A stretch of DNA of 64,000 nucleotides from Couchioplanes azureus (GTDB lineage: Bacteria > Actinomycetota > Actinomycetes > Mycobacteriales > Micromonosporaceae). Each line of letters starts with the position of its first letter. The first letter of the stretch is position 1. A model generated the notes under the pieces. That model was not told the origin of the DNA and did not search any database. It saw nothing but the letters and a program-made list of their open reading frames with translations. The translations under genes were made by a program, and so were the position numbers. Shown one piece after another: positions 35,472 through 45,612 of the stretch. The stretch is from contig NZ_BMQY01000009.1 of the NCBI RefSeq assembly GCF_014648355.1, positions 207,265-271,264 of the forward strand, read 5' to 3'.

Positions 35472-38027
35472 TCAGGCGGAGGCGTCCTTGGCCCGGGCCT
35501 TCAGGGCGCGCAGCACGCCGTCGCGGCCCTCGGCCACGAGCCGGCGCAGCGACGGCGAGTGGCCCTCGGCGGCCAGCCAGGCGTCGGTCGACGCGACCGT
35601 CTCCTCGCTCACCTGGTAGGCCGGGTACGCCAGCATCACGAACTCCTGGGCCGGCTCGCTGTCCGAGCGCGCCCACACCTGGTCCACGACCTCGAAGAAC
35701 TTCGACGCGTACGGCGCGGTCAGCGCCACCTGCGTCGAGGACTGGAAGCCCTGCAGCAGCGACCGGTTGAGCCAGTTCGGCAGCTTCTCGCCGCCGGTGA
35801 GCTTCGCCCAGACCGCCGCCTTGTTCTCCGGCGTGGGCAGCAGTGCCCGGGCCAGGGCGGCCTCGCGCTCGCCGCTCGCGGTGCGGTCCGAATCCAGCTC
35901 GGCGGCGATCTCCTCCTCGGTCGCGGCGCCCCGGGCGGCCAGCGACTCCAGCAGCGACCAGCGCAGCTCGGTGTCGACGGTGAGGCCCGCCGGCACGTCC
36001 CGGCCCTCCAGCCAGCCGCGCAGGACGGCGAGCTCCTCCGGGCTGCGGGCGGCACCGATGAAGGCGCGCGCCCAGGCGAGCTGGAAGCCGCTGCCCGGCT
36101 CCGCCGCCGCCAGCGCCGTGCGGGCCGTGCCGGCGAGCTGCGCCCACCCGGTCGGCGCCCACTGCGGGTCGGCGTACATGGTCAGCGTGGTCGCCGCCTG
36201 CCGCAGCGTGGCCGTGGTCAGGTTGATGTCGCGTTCCTTGGGCAGGCCGGTGCTCACCAGCGCCACGTAGTCGCGGGCCGCCAGCTCGGCGTCGCGCACC
36301 ATGTCCCAGGCGGCCGCCCAGCACAGCGCCCGCGGCAGCGACGACTCGAAGCCGTCGATGTGGCGTACGACCGTCGCCATCGAGCGCTCGTCGAGGCGCA
36401 GCTTCGCGTACGTGAGGTCGTCGTCGTTGACCAGCAGCACGTCGGCCGCGGGGACCCCGGTCAGCGCGGGGATCGCCGTCTCCTCGCCGCTCACGTCGAT
36501 CTCGACCCGGTCGCGGCGCACGAGCCGGTCGCCCTGCAGGTCGTAGAGGCCGACACCGATGCGGTGCGTCCGCAGCGTCGGGTATCCGGCCGGCGCCTCC
36601 TGCCGCACGACCACGCTCTCGTACGTGCCGTCCGCGCCGATCGCCACCACCGGCCGCAGCGTGTTGACCTGGGCCGTCTCGAGCCACTGCGCGGCGAACT
36701 TGCGCAGCTCGCGCCCGGACGCCGTCTCCAGCTCGGTGAGCAGGTCGTCGAAGGTGGCGTTGCCCCACGCGTGCCGCTGGAAGTACGCCCGCAGCCCGGC
36801 CCGGAACGCGTCCAGCCCGACGTACGCGACGAGCTGCTTGATGACGCTCGCGCCCTTGGCGTACGTGATGCCGTCGAAGTTGACCTCGACCGCCTCCAGG
36901 TCCGGCATCTCGCAGTAGACCGGGTGGGTCGACGAGAGCTGGTCCTGGCGGTAGCCCCACGTCTTGCGGACCGACAGGAACGTCGTCCAGGCGTCGGAGA
37001 AACGGGTGGCGCCGGTGTTGCACCAGTGGCTCGCCCACTCGGCGAACGACTCGTTCAGCCACAGGTCGTTCCACCAGCGCATGGTCACCAGGTCGCCGAA
37101 CCACATGTGGGCCAGCTCGTGCAGGATCGTGTTGGCGCGCTGCTCGTACTCGTAGTCGGTGACCTGGGACCGGAAGATGTAGTGCGCCTCGGCGTGCGTG
37201 ACGCAGCCGAAGTTCTCCATCGCGCCGGCGTTGAAGTCGGGCACCCAGAGCTGGTCGTACTTCGGCAGCGGGTAGCGCACCCCGAACTGCTCGTGGAAGA
37301 AGTCGAAGCCCTGCTTGGTGATGAGGAACAGGTCGTCGGCGTCGAGGTACTGCGCCATCGAGGCCCGGCAGAAGACACCCAGCTCGATGCCGTCGTGGCT
37401 GTCGCGGACCTCGTGGTACGGCCCCGCGCACAGCGCCGTGATGTACGTGCTCATCCGCGGCGAGGTCGCGAAGTGGACCGTCTTGGCGCCGGCCTCGGCG
37501 TCGACGGTGCTCTCCACCGGCATGTTCGAGACGACCTTCCAGTGCCCCGGCACCGTGGCGTGCCAGGTGAACACGCTCTTCAGGTCCGGCTGGTCGAACG
37601 CCGCGTAGACCCGCTGGGCGTCGGCGGTCTCGAACTGGCTGTAGAGGTAGACCTCCTTGTCGACCGGGTCCTCGCTGCGCTGCATGCCCTGGCCGCTCGC
37701 CGAGAAGAAGAAGTCGGCGTCCACGACGAGGGTGTTCTCGGCCGCGAGGCCGGTCAACGTCAGACCGTTCTCGGCCGACCAGCCGGAGGTGTCGACCGGC
37801 GTGCCGTTGAGCACCGCGGACCGCAGGGACGCGGCGGCGACCTCGATGAAGGTCTGGGCGCCGGGCTCGGCGCAGCGGAACGTGACCTGGGTGACCGATC
37901 GGAAGGTGCCCTCGCCCGGGCGCCCGGCGCCGTCGGTCAGATCCAGGGCGATGTCGTACCCCGTCACCTCGAGCAGGCGGGCCCGCTCGGCGGCCTCCAC
38001 CTGGGTCAGGTTACGAACTCCGGCCAC
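35472..38027 (-). CDS. pepN: Aminopeptidase N
   Basis: An 851-residue M1 zinc aminopeptidase. It has an N-terminal beta-saddle domain, GAMENFG substrate motif, zinc site HELAHMW with downstream NESFAEW near residue 303-330, and a helical C-terminal domain. It cleaves N-terminal residues in peptide turnover. The GTG at 38027 was chosen because a GGAGGA motif lies eight bases upstream. A GTG six bases before it has spacing too short. Length is normal. Confidence 0.96.
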   Translation of the reverse strand: MAGVRNLTQVEAAERARLLEVTGYDIALDLTDGAGRPGEGTFRSVTQVTFRCAEPGAQTFIEVAAASLRSAVLNGTPVDTSGWSAENGLTLTGLAAENTLVVDADFFFSASGQGMQRSEDPVDKEVYLYSQFETADAQRVYAAFDQPDLKSVFTWHATVPGHWKVVSNMPVESTVDAEAGAKTVHFATSPRMSTYITALCAGPYHEVRDSHDGIELGVFCRASMAQYLDADDLFLITKQGFDFFHEQFGVRYPLPKYDQLWVPDFNAGAMENFGCVTHAEAHYIFRSQVTDYEYEQRANTILHELAHMWFGDLVTMRWWNDLWLNESFAEWASHWCNTGATRFSDAWTTFLSVRKTWGYRQDQLSSTHPVYCEMPDLEAVEVNFDGITYAKGASVIKQLVAYVGLDAFRAGLRAYFQRHAWGNATFDDLLTELETASGRELRKFAAQWLETAQVNTLRPVVAIGADGTYESVVVRQEAPAGYPTLRTHRIGVGLYDLQGDRLVRRDRVEIDVSGEETAIPALTGVPAADVLLVNDDDLTYAKLRLDERSMATVVRHIDGFESSLPRALCWAAAWDMVRDAELAARDYVALVSTGLPKERDINLTTATLRQAATTLTMYADPQWAPTGWAQLAGTARTALAAAEPGSGFQLAWARAFIGAARSPEELAVLRGWLEGRDVPAGLTVDTELRWSLLESLAARGAATEEEIAAELDSDRTASGEREAALARALLPTPENKAAVWAKLTGGEKLPNWLNRSLLQGFQSSTQVALTAPYASKFFEVVDQVWARSDSEPAQEFVMLAYPAYQVSEETVASTDAWLAAEGHSPSLRRLVAEGRDGVLRALKARAKDASA

Positions 38028-38224
38028 GTTCACTCTCCTCCACGCTGGCAGGGGCCGCGTCGCCCCGCCTCGAGCTTCGCACGCCACCTTATGCGGTGAA
38101 CCCGCACCTACCACCCCCCGCTGCCACCGTGGGGGTCGTTCCGGGTAGTTCGCCGGAAAACATCACGTCCGCGGTGAGACTGTCGTTGGAATGGTGAGTA
38201 CCGTCACCCTGACCGGAGGCTGCG

Positions 38225-38461
38225 ATGGCCGAATCCGACACCGTTGCCACGAGCACCATCGCGGTGCATCGGGGCGCCTGGGCGAGCGTCTGCCCGAACC
38301 TGCCCGCCGACGTGGCCGCGATGGTCGCGCCGCCCGTGCTCGTGTCCAGCCTGCCGGTCGGCGACGCGACGGCGCAGCAGCGGCGGCGGGCCCGCGAGGC
38401 GCGCCTGCGGGGGAACATGCCGTCGGTCCCCGCGTACGGACGGCACCGGCGCGCGACCTGA
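38225..38461 (+). CDS. Small hypothetical protein
   Basis: A 78-residue frame starting with ATG five bases after a GGAGG ribosome-binding site. It ends in a basic helix (QQRRRAREARLRGN). Codon use is GC-rich at the third position, and it sits between pepN and the DUF1015 gene. No family was recognised, and a chance frame remains possible. Confidence 0.5.
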   Translation: MAESDTVATSTIAVHRGAWASVCPNLPADVAAMVAPPVLVSSLPVGDATAQQRRRAREARLRGNMPSVPAYGRHRRAT

Positions 38462-38523
38462 AGGGTGGGACGGCCGGGGGCCGGGCCCCCACGGGAGGGG
38501 CCCGTTTCGGTAGGTTCGCGGTC

Positions 38524-39714
38524 ATGACGGTCGTGCACCCGATCAGCCGGGCCTGGATCACCACTGGCGGCACCGGCGCGCAGAACTACGACGAGTTCGC
38601 GGACGACGCGGAGATCACCGAGATCATCGCCGCCAATCCGCACAGCGCGCTGGCCATCGAGATGCCCCACCGGGCGCCGGACGCGGTGGGCCGCTCCTTC
38701 CTCGACAGCCTGTCCGACGCCGCCACCCGCCTCGACGAGCAGAAGGCGGCCGGCTGCTACACGCCCGCCGAGCAGGTGGTCGTGCTCTACCGGATCAGCG
38801 CGCCCGGTGAGCCGGCCGCGTACGGCCTGTGGGCCATGGTCGACACGGCCCAGATCTCCACCAGCGCCGACGAGCCCGGCCTGGTGATCCGCAACGAGGA
38901 CGTGTTCATCGCCAAGGTGCGCGAGCGCGTGGCCCTCGCCGAGACGTTGCGCACGCTGCTCTCTCCCGTACTCCTGCTGCAGACCGGCAAGGGCGACCAG
39001 CTGCACGCCGCGCTCGCCGCGGCGACCGAGGCGGCCGGGCCCCCGGCCGCGACCGACCAGGACCAGAGCGGGCGCACGCACGCGATCTGGGTCGTCGGCG
39101 CCGGGCCGCTGCAGGACGACCTGATCGCGCTCGCCGGTGGCGGCGAGCTCGTCGTCGCCGACGGCAACCACCGCAGCCTCGCCGCGCAGACCGGCGGCCT
39201 GCCGCGCTTCCTCGCCGTGGTGACCACCCCGGCGTCGGTCGCCATCCAGCCCTACAACCGGCTCGTCGCCGAGCTGCCGGTCGACGACCTGGTCGGGCAG
39301 CTCACCGCGGCCGGCGCGCGGGTCGAGGAGCTGCCGCGCCCCGCGGACATCCCGGCCAAGGGCACCATCCACCTGTACGCGCACGGCACGTCCTACGCGG
39401 TCACGCTGCCTGCGGCCGAGGGCGCCCCGGCGGTGGAGAACCTCGACCACGCCCTGGTCGAGCGGGTGCTGCTGCGCGACGCGCTCGGGCTGGACCCGGG
39501 CGACAAGCGGATCTCGTACGTCGGGGGCGACTATCCGGCCGAGTGGCTGCGCGGCGAGGTCGACGCCGGCCGCGCCGAGCTGGCGGTGCTGATCGCGCCG
39601 GTGACCGTCGACGACTTCGTTGCGGTGAACCTGGCCCGGCAGAAGCTGCCCCGCAAGAGCACCTGGTTCACCCCCAAGGCGCGCGGCGGCCTCGTGCTGG
39701 CCCAGCTCGACTGA
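38524..39714 (+). CDS. DUF1015-family protein
   Basis: A 396-residue cytoplasmic protein. The DUF1015 pattern is visible as IIAANPHSALAIEMPHR, VVLYRI, IRNEDVFIAKVRERVALAETL, LVVADGNHRSLAAQ (conserved DGHHR-like motif), and RLVAELPVDDL. The family is widespread but unassigned. A TAGGTT -10 box (38511-38516) seven bases before the ATG indicates a leaderless transcript. Confidence 0.9.
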   Translation: MTVVHPISRAWITTGGTGAQNYDEFADDAEITEIIAANPHSALAIEMPHRAPDAVGRSFLDSLSDAATRLDEQKAAGCYTPAEQVVVLYRISAPGEPAAYGLWAMVDTAQISTSADEPGLVIRNEDVFIAKVRERVALAETLRTLLSPVLLLQTGKGDQLHAALAAATEAAGPPAATDQDQSGRTHAIWVVGAGPLQDDLIALAGGGELVVADGNHRSLAAQTGGLPRFLAVVTTPASVAIQPYNRLVAELPVDDLVGQLTAAGARVEELPRPADIPAKGTIHLYAHGTSYAVTLPAAEGAPAVENLDHALVERVLLRDALGLDPGDKRISYVGGDYPAEWLRGEVDAGRAELAVLIAPVTVDDFVAVNLARQKLPRKSTWFTPKARGGLVLAQLD

Positions 39715-39716
39715 CC

Positions 39717-40637
39717 ATGGCTCTCCATCCCCAGGTCGAGGCCTCTCTCGCGATCCGCCAGCGCCCCTCGGCCGAGGTGCTGGCGGCCGAGCCCCGCGAA
39801 CGGTTGCGCTACGCCCGGCAGGCCATGGAGGACTCCAACGAGCGGGAATGCGGCCCGGCCATCCCGCTGCCGGTGGTGGCCGACCTGGATGCGGGCGGCG
39901 TCCCCTGCCGGCTCTACGCCACCCGCACCGGCGCGCCCGTCTTCGTCTACGTGCACGGCGGCGGCTGGTGCTACGGAAGCGTGGAGACGGTCGACCGGCT
40001 CTGCCGGCGGATCGCCGACCGCTCCGGCTGCGCGGTGCTGTCGGTGGACTACCGCCTCGCCCCCGAGCACGTCCACCCGGCCGCGCTCGACGACGTCGAG
40101 ACCGTGCTGGCCTGGATCCGCAAGGAGGGCGCGAGCCTCGGCGTCGACCCGTCGCGGCTGGCCATCGGGGGCGACAGCGCGGGAGGCCAGCTCGCCACGG
40201 TCGCGGCCCGCCGCCAGCGGGACGCGACCACGCCGCTGGACTACCAGGTGCTCATCTACCCGGCGATCGACCCGATGACGGCCTCCGAGTCGTACGACGA
40301 GCTCGGCGACTACGGCCTCGACCGGGCCTCGATGCGGCTCGCCTGGGAGACCTACGTCCCCGCCCCGGCGGACCGTTTCGGCCCCGACGTGGCGCCGCTG
40401 GCCGCCGGGGACCTCGCCGGCATGCCGGCCACCCTGCTCATCACCGCGGAGTACGACGTCCTGCGCGACGAGGGGGCCGACTACGCCGACGCGCTGCTCG
40501 CGGCCGGGGTGCCGGTCGTCCACGTCCGCTACGCCGGCGTCAACCACGGCTTCGCCCGCAAGCTCGCCCTCTTCGACGCGGCCCGGGCCGCCGCGGACCA
40601 GATCGCCGCGAGCCTCCGGGCGGCGCTGACCTTCTGA
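39717..40637 (+). CDS. Alpha/beta hydrolase (HSL family)
   Basis: A 306-residue hormone-sensitive-lipase family esterase. It has the oxyanion motif HGGGWCYGSVE near residue 78, nucleophile elbow GGDSAGGQLA near 150, and catalytic Asp and His in EYDVLRDEGADYADAL and VNHGFARK. It probably hydrolyses small esters; substrate unknown. The ATG at 39717 comes three bases after the DUF1015 stop, so they are co-transcribed. Confidence 0.93.
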   Translation: MALHPQVEASLAIRQRPSAEVLAAEPRERLRYARQAMEDSNERECGPAIPLPVVADLDAGGVPCRLYATRTGAPVFVYVHGGGWCYGSVETVDRLCRRIADRSGCAVLSVDYRLAPEHVHPAALDDVETVLAWIRKEGASLGVDPSRLAIGGDSAGGQLATVAARRQRDATTPLDYQVLIYPAIDPMTASESYDELGDYGLDRASMRLAWETYVPAPADRFGPDVAPLAAGDLAGMPATLLITAEYDVLRDEGADYADALLAAGVPVVHVRYAGVNHGFARKLALFDAARAAADQIAASLRAALTF

Positions 40638-40660
40638 TCGGCGTTTGACAGACTGCCGTC

Positions 40661-41134
<474 letters not shown>

Positions 41135-41157
41135 GCGCGACCGCCGGACCGGCCGGG

Positions 41158-41703
41158 TCAGCGGCCCTTCGGCAGGTCCTCGCGCGGGACCCAGTTCCGG
41201 CGGACGATCACGAGATCGCGCTCGGCGTCGGCCAGCTGCTCCGCGGACGGGCGGGTCGCGTCCCGGGCCCGCATCGCCGCCGTCACGCTGACCTGTGACG
41301 AGCCGGAGCCCACGAGCCCGCGCAGGCCGCGCTCGGACTGGTCCTCCCCGGCGGGCCGGGAGGCCGGCGCGGCACGGGAGCCCGCGACGGCACGGGCGCC
41401 GGCGGTCCGGGTGGTGGTCTGCCCCCGCGACGCGGGGCTCGCGGTCGTGGCGGGCGGCGGTCCGGGGGCCGGACCCGGGGCCGCAGACGCGCGGCCGGCA
41501 GCCGGAGCCGCGGGCGGCCGGCCGGCCGGGCTCGGTGCCGCGGGCGGCGGTCCGGATGCCGGGGCCGCGGACGCGGGTCCGGGTGCCGGGGTCACGGTCG
41601 CGGCGGACGGGTCGGTGGCCGGGTCGGTCGCCGCGGTGGTCGCGGACGGCGCCGAGGGGAAGGGACGCACGCGGCGGCGCCGGCGTCCGGGTTCGTCACC
41701 CAT
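41158..41703 (-). CDS. Hypothetical protein with disordered Pro/Ala region
   Basis: A 181-residue protein whose first 130 residues are low-complexity (PAPGPASAAPASGPPPAAPSP), followed by a conserved-looking C-terminal segment GLRGLVGSGSSQVSVTAAMRARD and RDLVIVRRNWVPREDLP. The C-terminal part is the only credible fold. Its end is 23 bases from the convergent rpiB stop. Function unknown. Confidence 0.7.
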   Translation of the reverse strand: MGDEPGRRRRRVRPFPSAPSATTAATDPATDPSAATVTPAPGPASAAPASGPPPAAPSPAGRPPAAPAAGRASAAPGPAPGPPPATTASPASRGQTTTRTAGARAVAGSRAAPASRPAGEDQSERGLRGLVGSGSSQVSVTAAMRARDATRPSAEQLADAERDLVIVRRNWVPREDLPKGR

Positions 41704-41732
41704 GACGCCGAACCTACCGCCGCGGCGCCCAC

Positions 41733-42965
41733 CTAGAACATCTCGGTCGGATTCGGCAGCAGATGCCAGCGGAACGCCGTCGACACCGCCTGCAGCGCGC
41801 CGGGCGTCAGCTCCCGGACGGCGCCGGCCGCGCCGAGCGTGGCCGGCGACACCGCCCCGAGATAAGCCGTACCCAGCTCCCGCACGGTGCAGGCCAGGTC
41901 CGCGGCGTCATCCGTACGGGCACAGCCCGCCTTCCCGGAGGCGTCGACGGTCAGCCGCCAGCGACCGGTGTTCGGTGCCAGCAGCGGATCCGTCACGTCG
42001 AGCACGACGTCGAGCGGGGCCGCGTAGCGGCGGGCGGTCAGCGCGCGGGGCAGGTCGACGATGCGGATCCACAGGGCGTCGGCCAGGGTGCTGCCGAGGC
42101 GGCGCGGCTCGTCGACCAGATACTGCAACGGCTCGTCCACGGCCGCGTAGGGCACCGTCGCCGTCCGGGCGAGATCGATGGAGAGCACGAACCGCCACAG
42201 CGCCAGATAGGCCTCCGGGTCGGCCGCGACCACCTCACGGACCCGCACCTCGCAGTCCGGGCCGTGGTCGTTCCAGCGGGACTTGGTGCGCCAGAGCGCG
42301 TACCCGGTGGGCCCGTCGGCGGTCTCGTACACGACGCCCTGCAGTGCCGTGGCACCCTCGCGGCGCGACGCGGGGTCCGCGAGCACGAAGCGCCACCACC
42401 GTTCGTCGCGGTTGGACCAGCCGGTGCGGGTGGCGCGCAGACCCTCGTACACCTTGGTCAGCTCGGCGATCGACGCGAGCGGCTCGACCAGGCGCAGCCG
42501 GCCGTCGCCCACCGCGGCGGGCAGCTGGATCTCGCGGGTCATGACGTTCATCAGCAGCCGCTGGGCCGCGGGCCCGTACCCGAACCGTGGGTAGATCCGG
42601 GTCTCGCTGGCCCAGAGGACCGCGATCGGCTCGCGGCCGGCGGCCGCGACCTCGCGCAGCTGCCGGTGCATCATCCGGGTGAGCAGCCCGCGCCGCCGGT
42701 GGGTCGGCGCGACGCCGACGGCGGTCACATGGGCGGCCGGCACGATCGCACCGGGCACGGTCAGTTCCCTCGTGTACGCGGCCGCGTGGCCGACCACGGT
42801 GCCGGCGTCCTCGACGACGAGCGACCGCTCGGGCTCGAACACCGCGCCCTCGATGTCGCGTTCCTCCCGCGACGGCGTGTGATGGAAGACACGGCCCAGC
42901 AGGTCCGAGATCGTGTCCCAGTCCTCCGCCGTGCCCACCCTGATCGTCGGTTCGAAGCCGTCCAT
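41733..42965 (-). CDS. Eis-type GNAT N-acetyltransferase
   Basis: A 410-residue enhanced-intracellular-survival-like acetyltransferase: N-terminal GNAT domain with acetyl-CoA-binding VAPTHRRRGLLTRMMH near residue 88, second GNAT domain and C-terminal SCP2-like domain (DVTDPLLAPNTGRWRLTVD). It ends in Phe, whose carboxylate is catalytic in mycobacterial Eis. Such enzymes acetylate amines such as aminoglycosides. The ATG at 42965 was preferred to one 30 bases upstream because it leaves the N-terminus at the family position. Confidence 0.9.
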   Translation of the reverse strand: MDGFEPTIRVGTAEDWDTISDLLGRVFHHTPSREERDIEGAVFEPERSLVVEDAGTVVGHAAAYTRELTVPGAIVPAAHVTAVGVAPTHRRRGLLTRMMHRQLREVAAAGREPIAVLWASETRIYPRFGYGPAAQRLLMNVMTREIQLPAAVGDGRLRLVEPLASIAELTKVYEGLRATRTGWSNRDERWWRFVLADPASRREGATALQGVVYETADGPTGYALWRTKSRWNDHGPDCEVRVREVVAADPEAYLALWRFVLSIDLARTATVPYAAVDEPLQYLVDEPRRLGSTLADALWIRIVDLPRALTARRYAAPLDVVLDVTDPLLAPNTGRWRLTVDASGKAGCARTDDAADLACTVRELGTAYLGAVSPATLGAAGAVRELTPGALQAVSTAFRWHLLPNPTEMF

Positions 42966-43064
42966 GCTGTTTGTGTAACGGACGGCGCGCGGCACGGCGA
43001 GCGATTATGCGGGCTCGCTACTCTCGATGTGGGGCGGCGACCGGCCGTTCCAGGGGAGGGGACG

Positions 43065-43835
43065 ATGCCAGAGCAACCGCAGTGGCCGGAGCGGACGCTC
43101 GACATGCCGCCGCAGGATCCCTGGGCCGATCCGCCGACGACGGACATGCCGCCCCGCGCGGCCGCACCGTCCTACGACCCCACCCGCCAGTACGGCGGCC
43201 CCGGCCCGGCCAGCCGGCCCGGCGGCTCCGACCCGACCCGGCTGCAGGGCGCCGCCGACCCGGCTCGCCGGCCCGGCGGGTCCGACCCGACCCGTGTGCA
43301 GGGCGCCGTCGGCCCGGCCCGGTCCGCGCACCCGGGTCCGGCACCCGACGTCCCCGCCGCGCCGCCGCCCTCGCCGTTCTCCAGTGGCCGCGCCGCCGTC
43401 ACCCCGCGCCCGCAGCAGCAGTTCGTGGCGGAGCACGAGCCGACCGGCACGGGCTGGCCGGGCGCCGCGCCGCCCGTCCAGCGCCACCCGTTGAGCTGGC
43501 ACGTCGCCCAGCTCCGCCGCGGCGGCGAGTGGAGCTTCGCGGGGCTGCTGTTCGCCTTCGTCTGCTGGGGCATCTGGGCCATCTCGACGGACGGCGACCT
43601 CAGCACGCCGATCGTGGTCTTCCTGGTGTCGGTGGTGGTGGCCGGCGGCGTCTTCGCGCTGTCGCGGCTGGTGGGCCGGCTCGTGCTGGAGCGCCAGTTC
43701 GGCCGCGAACGGCGTACGGCGCGGGGCGCGCACATCGTGGCGGGCCTCTTCCTGGCCGGCGTGGGCATCGCCCACCTGCGCCAGACCGAGTGGGTCATGA
43801 AGGCGGTCAACTGGGTCGTCGACCTGGCCCGCTGA
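43065..43835 (+). CDS. Membrane protein with Pro/Gly-rich N-terminus
   Basis: A 256-residue protein. The first 145 residues are low-complexity and contain repeated ARRPGGSDPTRVQGA-type units. The rest has three hydrophobic helices (WSFAGLLFAFVCWGIWAIS, PIVVFLVSVVVAGGVFALS, HIVAGLFLAGVGIAHL). The ATG at 43065 follows GGGGAGGGGA. It is divergent from the Eis gene. I recognise no family. Confidence 0.8.
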   Translation: MPEQPQWPERTLDMPPQDPWADPPTTDMPPRAAAPSYDPTRQYGGPGPASRPGGSDPTRLQGAADPARRPGGSDPTRVQGAVGPARSAHPGPAPDVPAAPPPSPFSSGRAAVTPRPQQQFVAEHEPTGTGWPGAAPPVQRHPLSWHVAQLRRGGEWSFAGLLFAFVCWGIWAISTDGDLSTPIVVFLVSVVVAGGVFALSRLVGRLVLERQFGRERRTARGAHIVAGLFLAGVGIAHLRQTEWVMKAVNWVVDLAR

Positions 43836-43871
43836 GCCCGCGGCGCGTGGGTGCCGGTCTCCGCCGGCGAC

Positions 43872-44258
43872 TCAGCGGCGGCGGCGCCTCGGGGTGACCC
43901 GGGCGGCGGCCACGGCCCGAGAGATCGCGGCCCCCGCCATTCCCGCGGCCAGCAGCGCCACGGCCAACGGGATCCGGCCCTGGGCCCAGAGGAAGCCGAT
44001 CTCCACTCCGCCGGTGTTCTGCACGAGGAAGACCAGGGCGAGCAGCAGCACCGTCCCGACCAGCCCCAGCGCCAGCGGACGGGACCGCGTCCCGGACGCG
44101 CCGCGCGGGGCCGGGGCGGCGCCGGCGGGCCCCAGCCCGGCCAGCGTCCGCGCAAGTTCGTCCGGCAGCGGCGGCGCGTGGTCGGCATGGGCCGCGGCGC
44201 CGTCCGGCAGCAGGTGAGGAGCCTCCGGCACCGGCCGGTTCTCGGGGGAGTACGCCAT
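43872..44258 (-). CDS. LapA (DUF1049) domain protein
   Basis: A 128-residue protein whose C-terminal half fits LapA/DUF1049: LALGLVGTVLLLALVFLVQNTGGVEIGFLWAQGRIPLAVALLAAGMAGA, two transmembrane helices separated by the FLVQN...VEIGFL segment. The N-terminal half is a soluble Pro/His-rich extension. In actinobacteria the function is not known. Confidence 0.85.
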   Translation of the reverse strand: MAYSPENRPVPEAPHLLPDGAAAHADHAPPLPDELARTLAGLGPAGAAPAPRGASGTRSRPLALGLVGTVLLLALVFLVQNTGGVEIGFLWAQGRIPLAVALLAAGMAGAAISRAVAAARVTPRRRRR

Positions 44259-44327
44259 GACTGACAGTGTTCCGCAGATCGCCCGCCCAGGTCCGCGAAC
44301 TCCGCATTCGGCGGGTTAGCGTGGCCC

Positions 44328-45245
44328 GTGTCCGGGCATGCGACCGCCATGACCCAGGACCAGTACACGCGCCAGGACCCGCGCGGCCAGTATCCCGAAC
44401 CCGCCCTCGACGGCGGCGACCAGCCGTACCCCGGCCTCACCGGCGCGATGCCCGACCGGCCGGACCACGGCGAGGAGACCTACCGCGGCAGCGGCCGCCT
44501 CACCGGGCGGCGGGCGATCATCACCGGCGGCGACTCCGGCATCGGGCGGGCGGTCGCCATCGCCTACGCCCGCGAGGGCGCCGACGTGCTGATCTCGTAC
44601 CTGCCGGAGGAAGAGCCGGACGCGCGCGACACGGCGAACCTCGTCGAGGAGGCCGGGCGCAAGGCGGTGACCGTACCCGGCGACATCCGCGACGAGGCGC
44701 TCTGCGCGGCGATCGTGGACCGCGCCGTCCAGGATCTCGGCGGCGTGGACATCCTGGTCAACAACGCCGCGTACCAGATGGCCCAGCCGGGCGGCATCGC
44801 CGAGATCACCACCGAGCAGTTCGACCGGGTCATGAAGACCAACCTGTACGCGATGTTCTGGCTGTGCCGGGCGGCGGTGCCGCACATGCCGCCGGGTTCG
44901 GCGATCATCAACACCGCGTCGGTGCAGGCGTACCTGTCGTCGAGCGCGCTGCTGGACTACGCGACCACCAAGGGCGGCATCGTCGCGTTCACCAAGGCCC
45001 TGGCGGAGGACCTGGCCGAACAGGGCATCCGGGTCAACGCGGTGGCGCCCGGCCCGATCTGGACGCCGCTGATCCCGACCACGATGCCGGCGGAGAAGGT
45101 CGAGAAGTTCGGCGCCGACACCCCGCTCGGCCGGGCCGGGCAACCGGCGGAACTGGCCCCGGCGTACGTCTACTTCGCGTCGCAGGAATCCAGCTACGTG
45201 ACGGGCGAGGTCCTCGGCGTGACCGGCGGCAAGCCGGTGAGCTAG
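44328..45245 (+). CDS. Short-chain dehydrogenase/reductase (general stress type)
   Basis: A 305-residue SDR with a 50-residue extension before the NAD(P)-binding motif ITGGDSGIGRAVA near residue 65. It also has NNAAY, catalytic NTASVQ, YATTKGG (Tyr-x-x-x-Lys) and a VAPGPIWTPL motif. The extension with QYPEPALDGGDQPYPGLTGAM is typical of the YdaD/YhxC stress-protein subgroup. The GTG at 44328 follows a TAGCGT -10 box (44317-44322) by five bases and may be leaderless. An ATG at 44349 is the alternative. It is the last chromosomal gene before attL. Confidence 0.9.
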   Translation: MSGHATAMTQDQYTRQDPRGQYPEPALDGGDQPYPGLTGAMPDRPDHGEETYRGSGRLTGRRAIITGGDSGIGRAVAIAYAREGADVLISYLPEEEPDARDTANLVEEAGRKAVTVPGDIRDEALCAAIVDRAVQDLGGVDILVNNAAYQMAQPGGIAEITTEQFDRVMKTNLYAMFWLCRAAVPHMPPGSAIINTASVQAYLSSSALLDYATTKGGIVAFTKALAEDLAEQGIRVNAVAPGPIWTPLIPTTMPAEKVEKFGADTPLGRAGQPAELAPAYVYFASQESSYVTGEVLGVTGGKPVS

Positions 45246-45257
45246 GCGCAGACCCAT

Positions 45258-45298
45258 GACGAAGGCCCAGGTCAGTGCGTCTGACCTGGGCCTTCGTC
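45258..45298. terminator. Intrinsic terminator between SDR gene and tRNA-Gly remnant
   Basis: An 18-bp perfect stem GACGAAGGCCCAGGTCAG/CTGACCTGGGCCTTCGTC with a TGCGT loop. It terminates the SDR gene. Before element insertion it would also have terminated tRNA-Gly on the other strand. Confidence 0.9.
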
Positions 45299-45301
45299 GT
45301 C

Positions 45302-45345
45302 GGAGCGGGCGACGAGAATCGAACTCGCGTAATCAGTTTGGAAGA
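45302..45345 (-). other. attL: 44-bp 3' half of tRNA-Gly(TCC)
   Basis: These 44 bases are identical to 57307-57350, which lies inside the complete tRNA-Gly gene. They run from the anticodon loop to the CC of the CCA end. Only the 3' half of the tRNA is here, so this is the left boundary of the integrated element and cannot encode a tRNA. Confidence 0.95.
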
Positions 45346-45536
45346 TCATCCGGGCTGTCCCGGTGCGCCCGAAACGCCTGCTCAAGGCGGGTCAGTTGGT
45401 GCCCGCATCTGCCCGGTCATGACCGCCGACGGACCGGCCTACTGGCACGGGAATGGCACGGCCACGGTTTGCCTGCTGGCTACTGGCGATGTTGCCCTGC
45501 CATCGCGGTCAGCCCTCGAGATACAATCTCCGTAGT

Positions 45537-45610
45537 CGCCTGGTAGCTCAACGGATAGAGCGCCCCTTTCGTAAGGGTGGAGGCTGCGGGTTCGAGTCCC
45601 GCCCAGCTTG
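45537..45610 (+). tRNA. tRNA-Thr(CGT)-like gene inside the element
   Basis: A cloverleaf is recognisable. The D arm is GCTC...GAGC, the anticodon loop TTCGTAA (anticodon CGT) and the T arm GCGGG-TTCGAGT-CCCGC. The acceptor stem is imperfect: the inner four pairs (CTGG/CCAG) form, but the outer three do not (CGC against CTT). No CCA is encoded. A strong terminator follows immediately. It could be a functional, degenerate or pseudo tRNA. The 5'-part resembles ordinary actinomycete tRNAs. Confidence 0.6.
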
Positions 45611-45612
45611 GG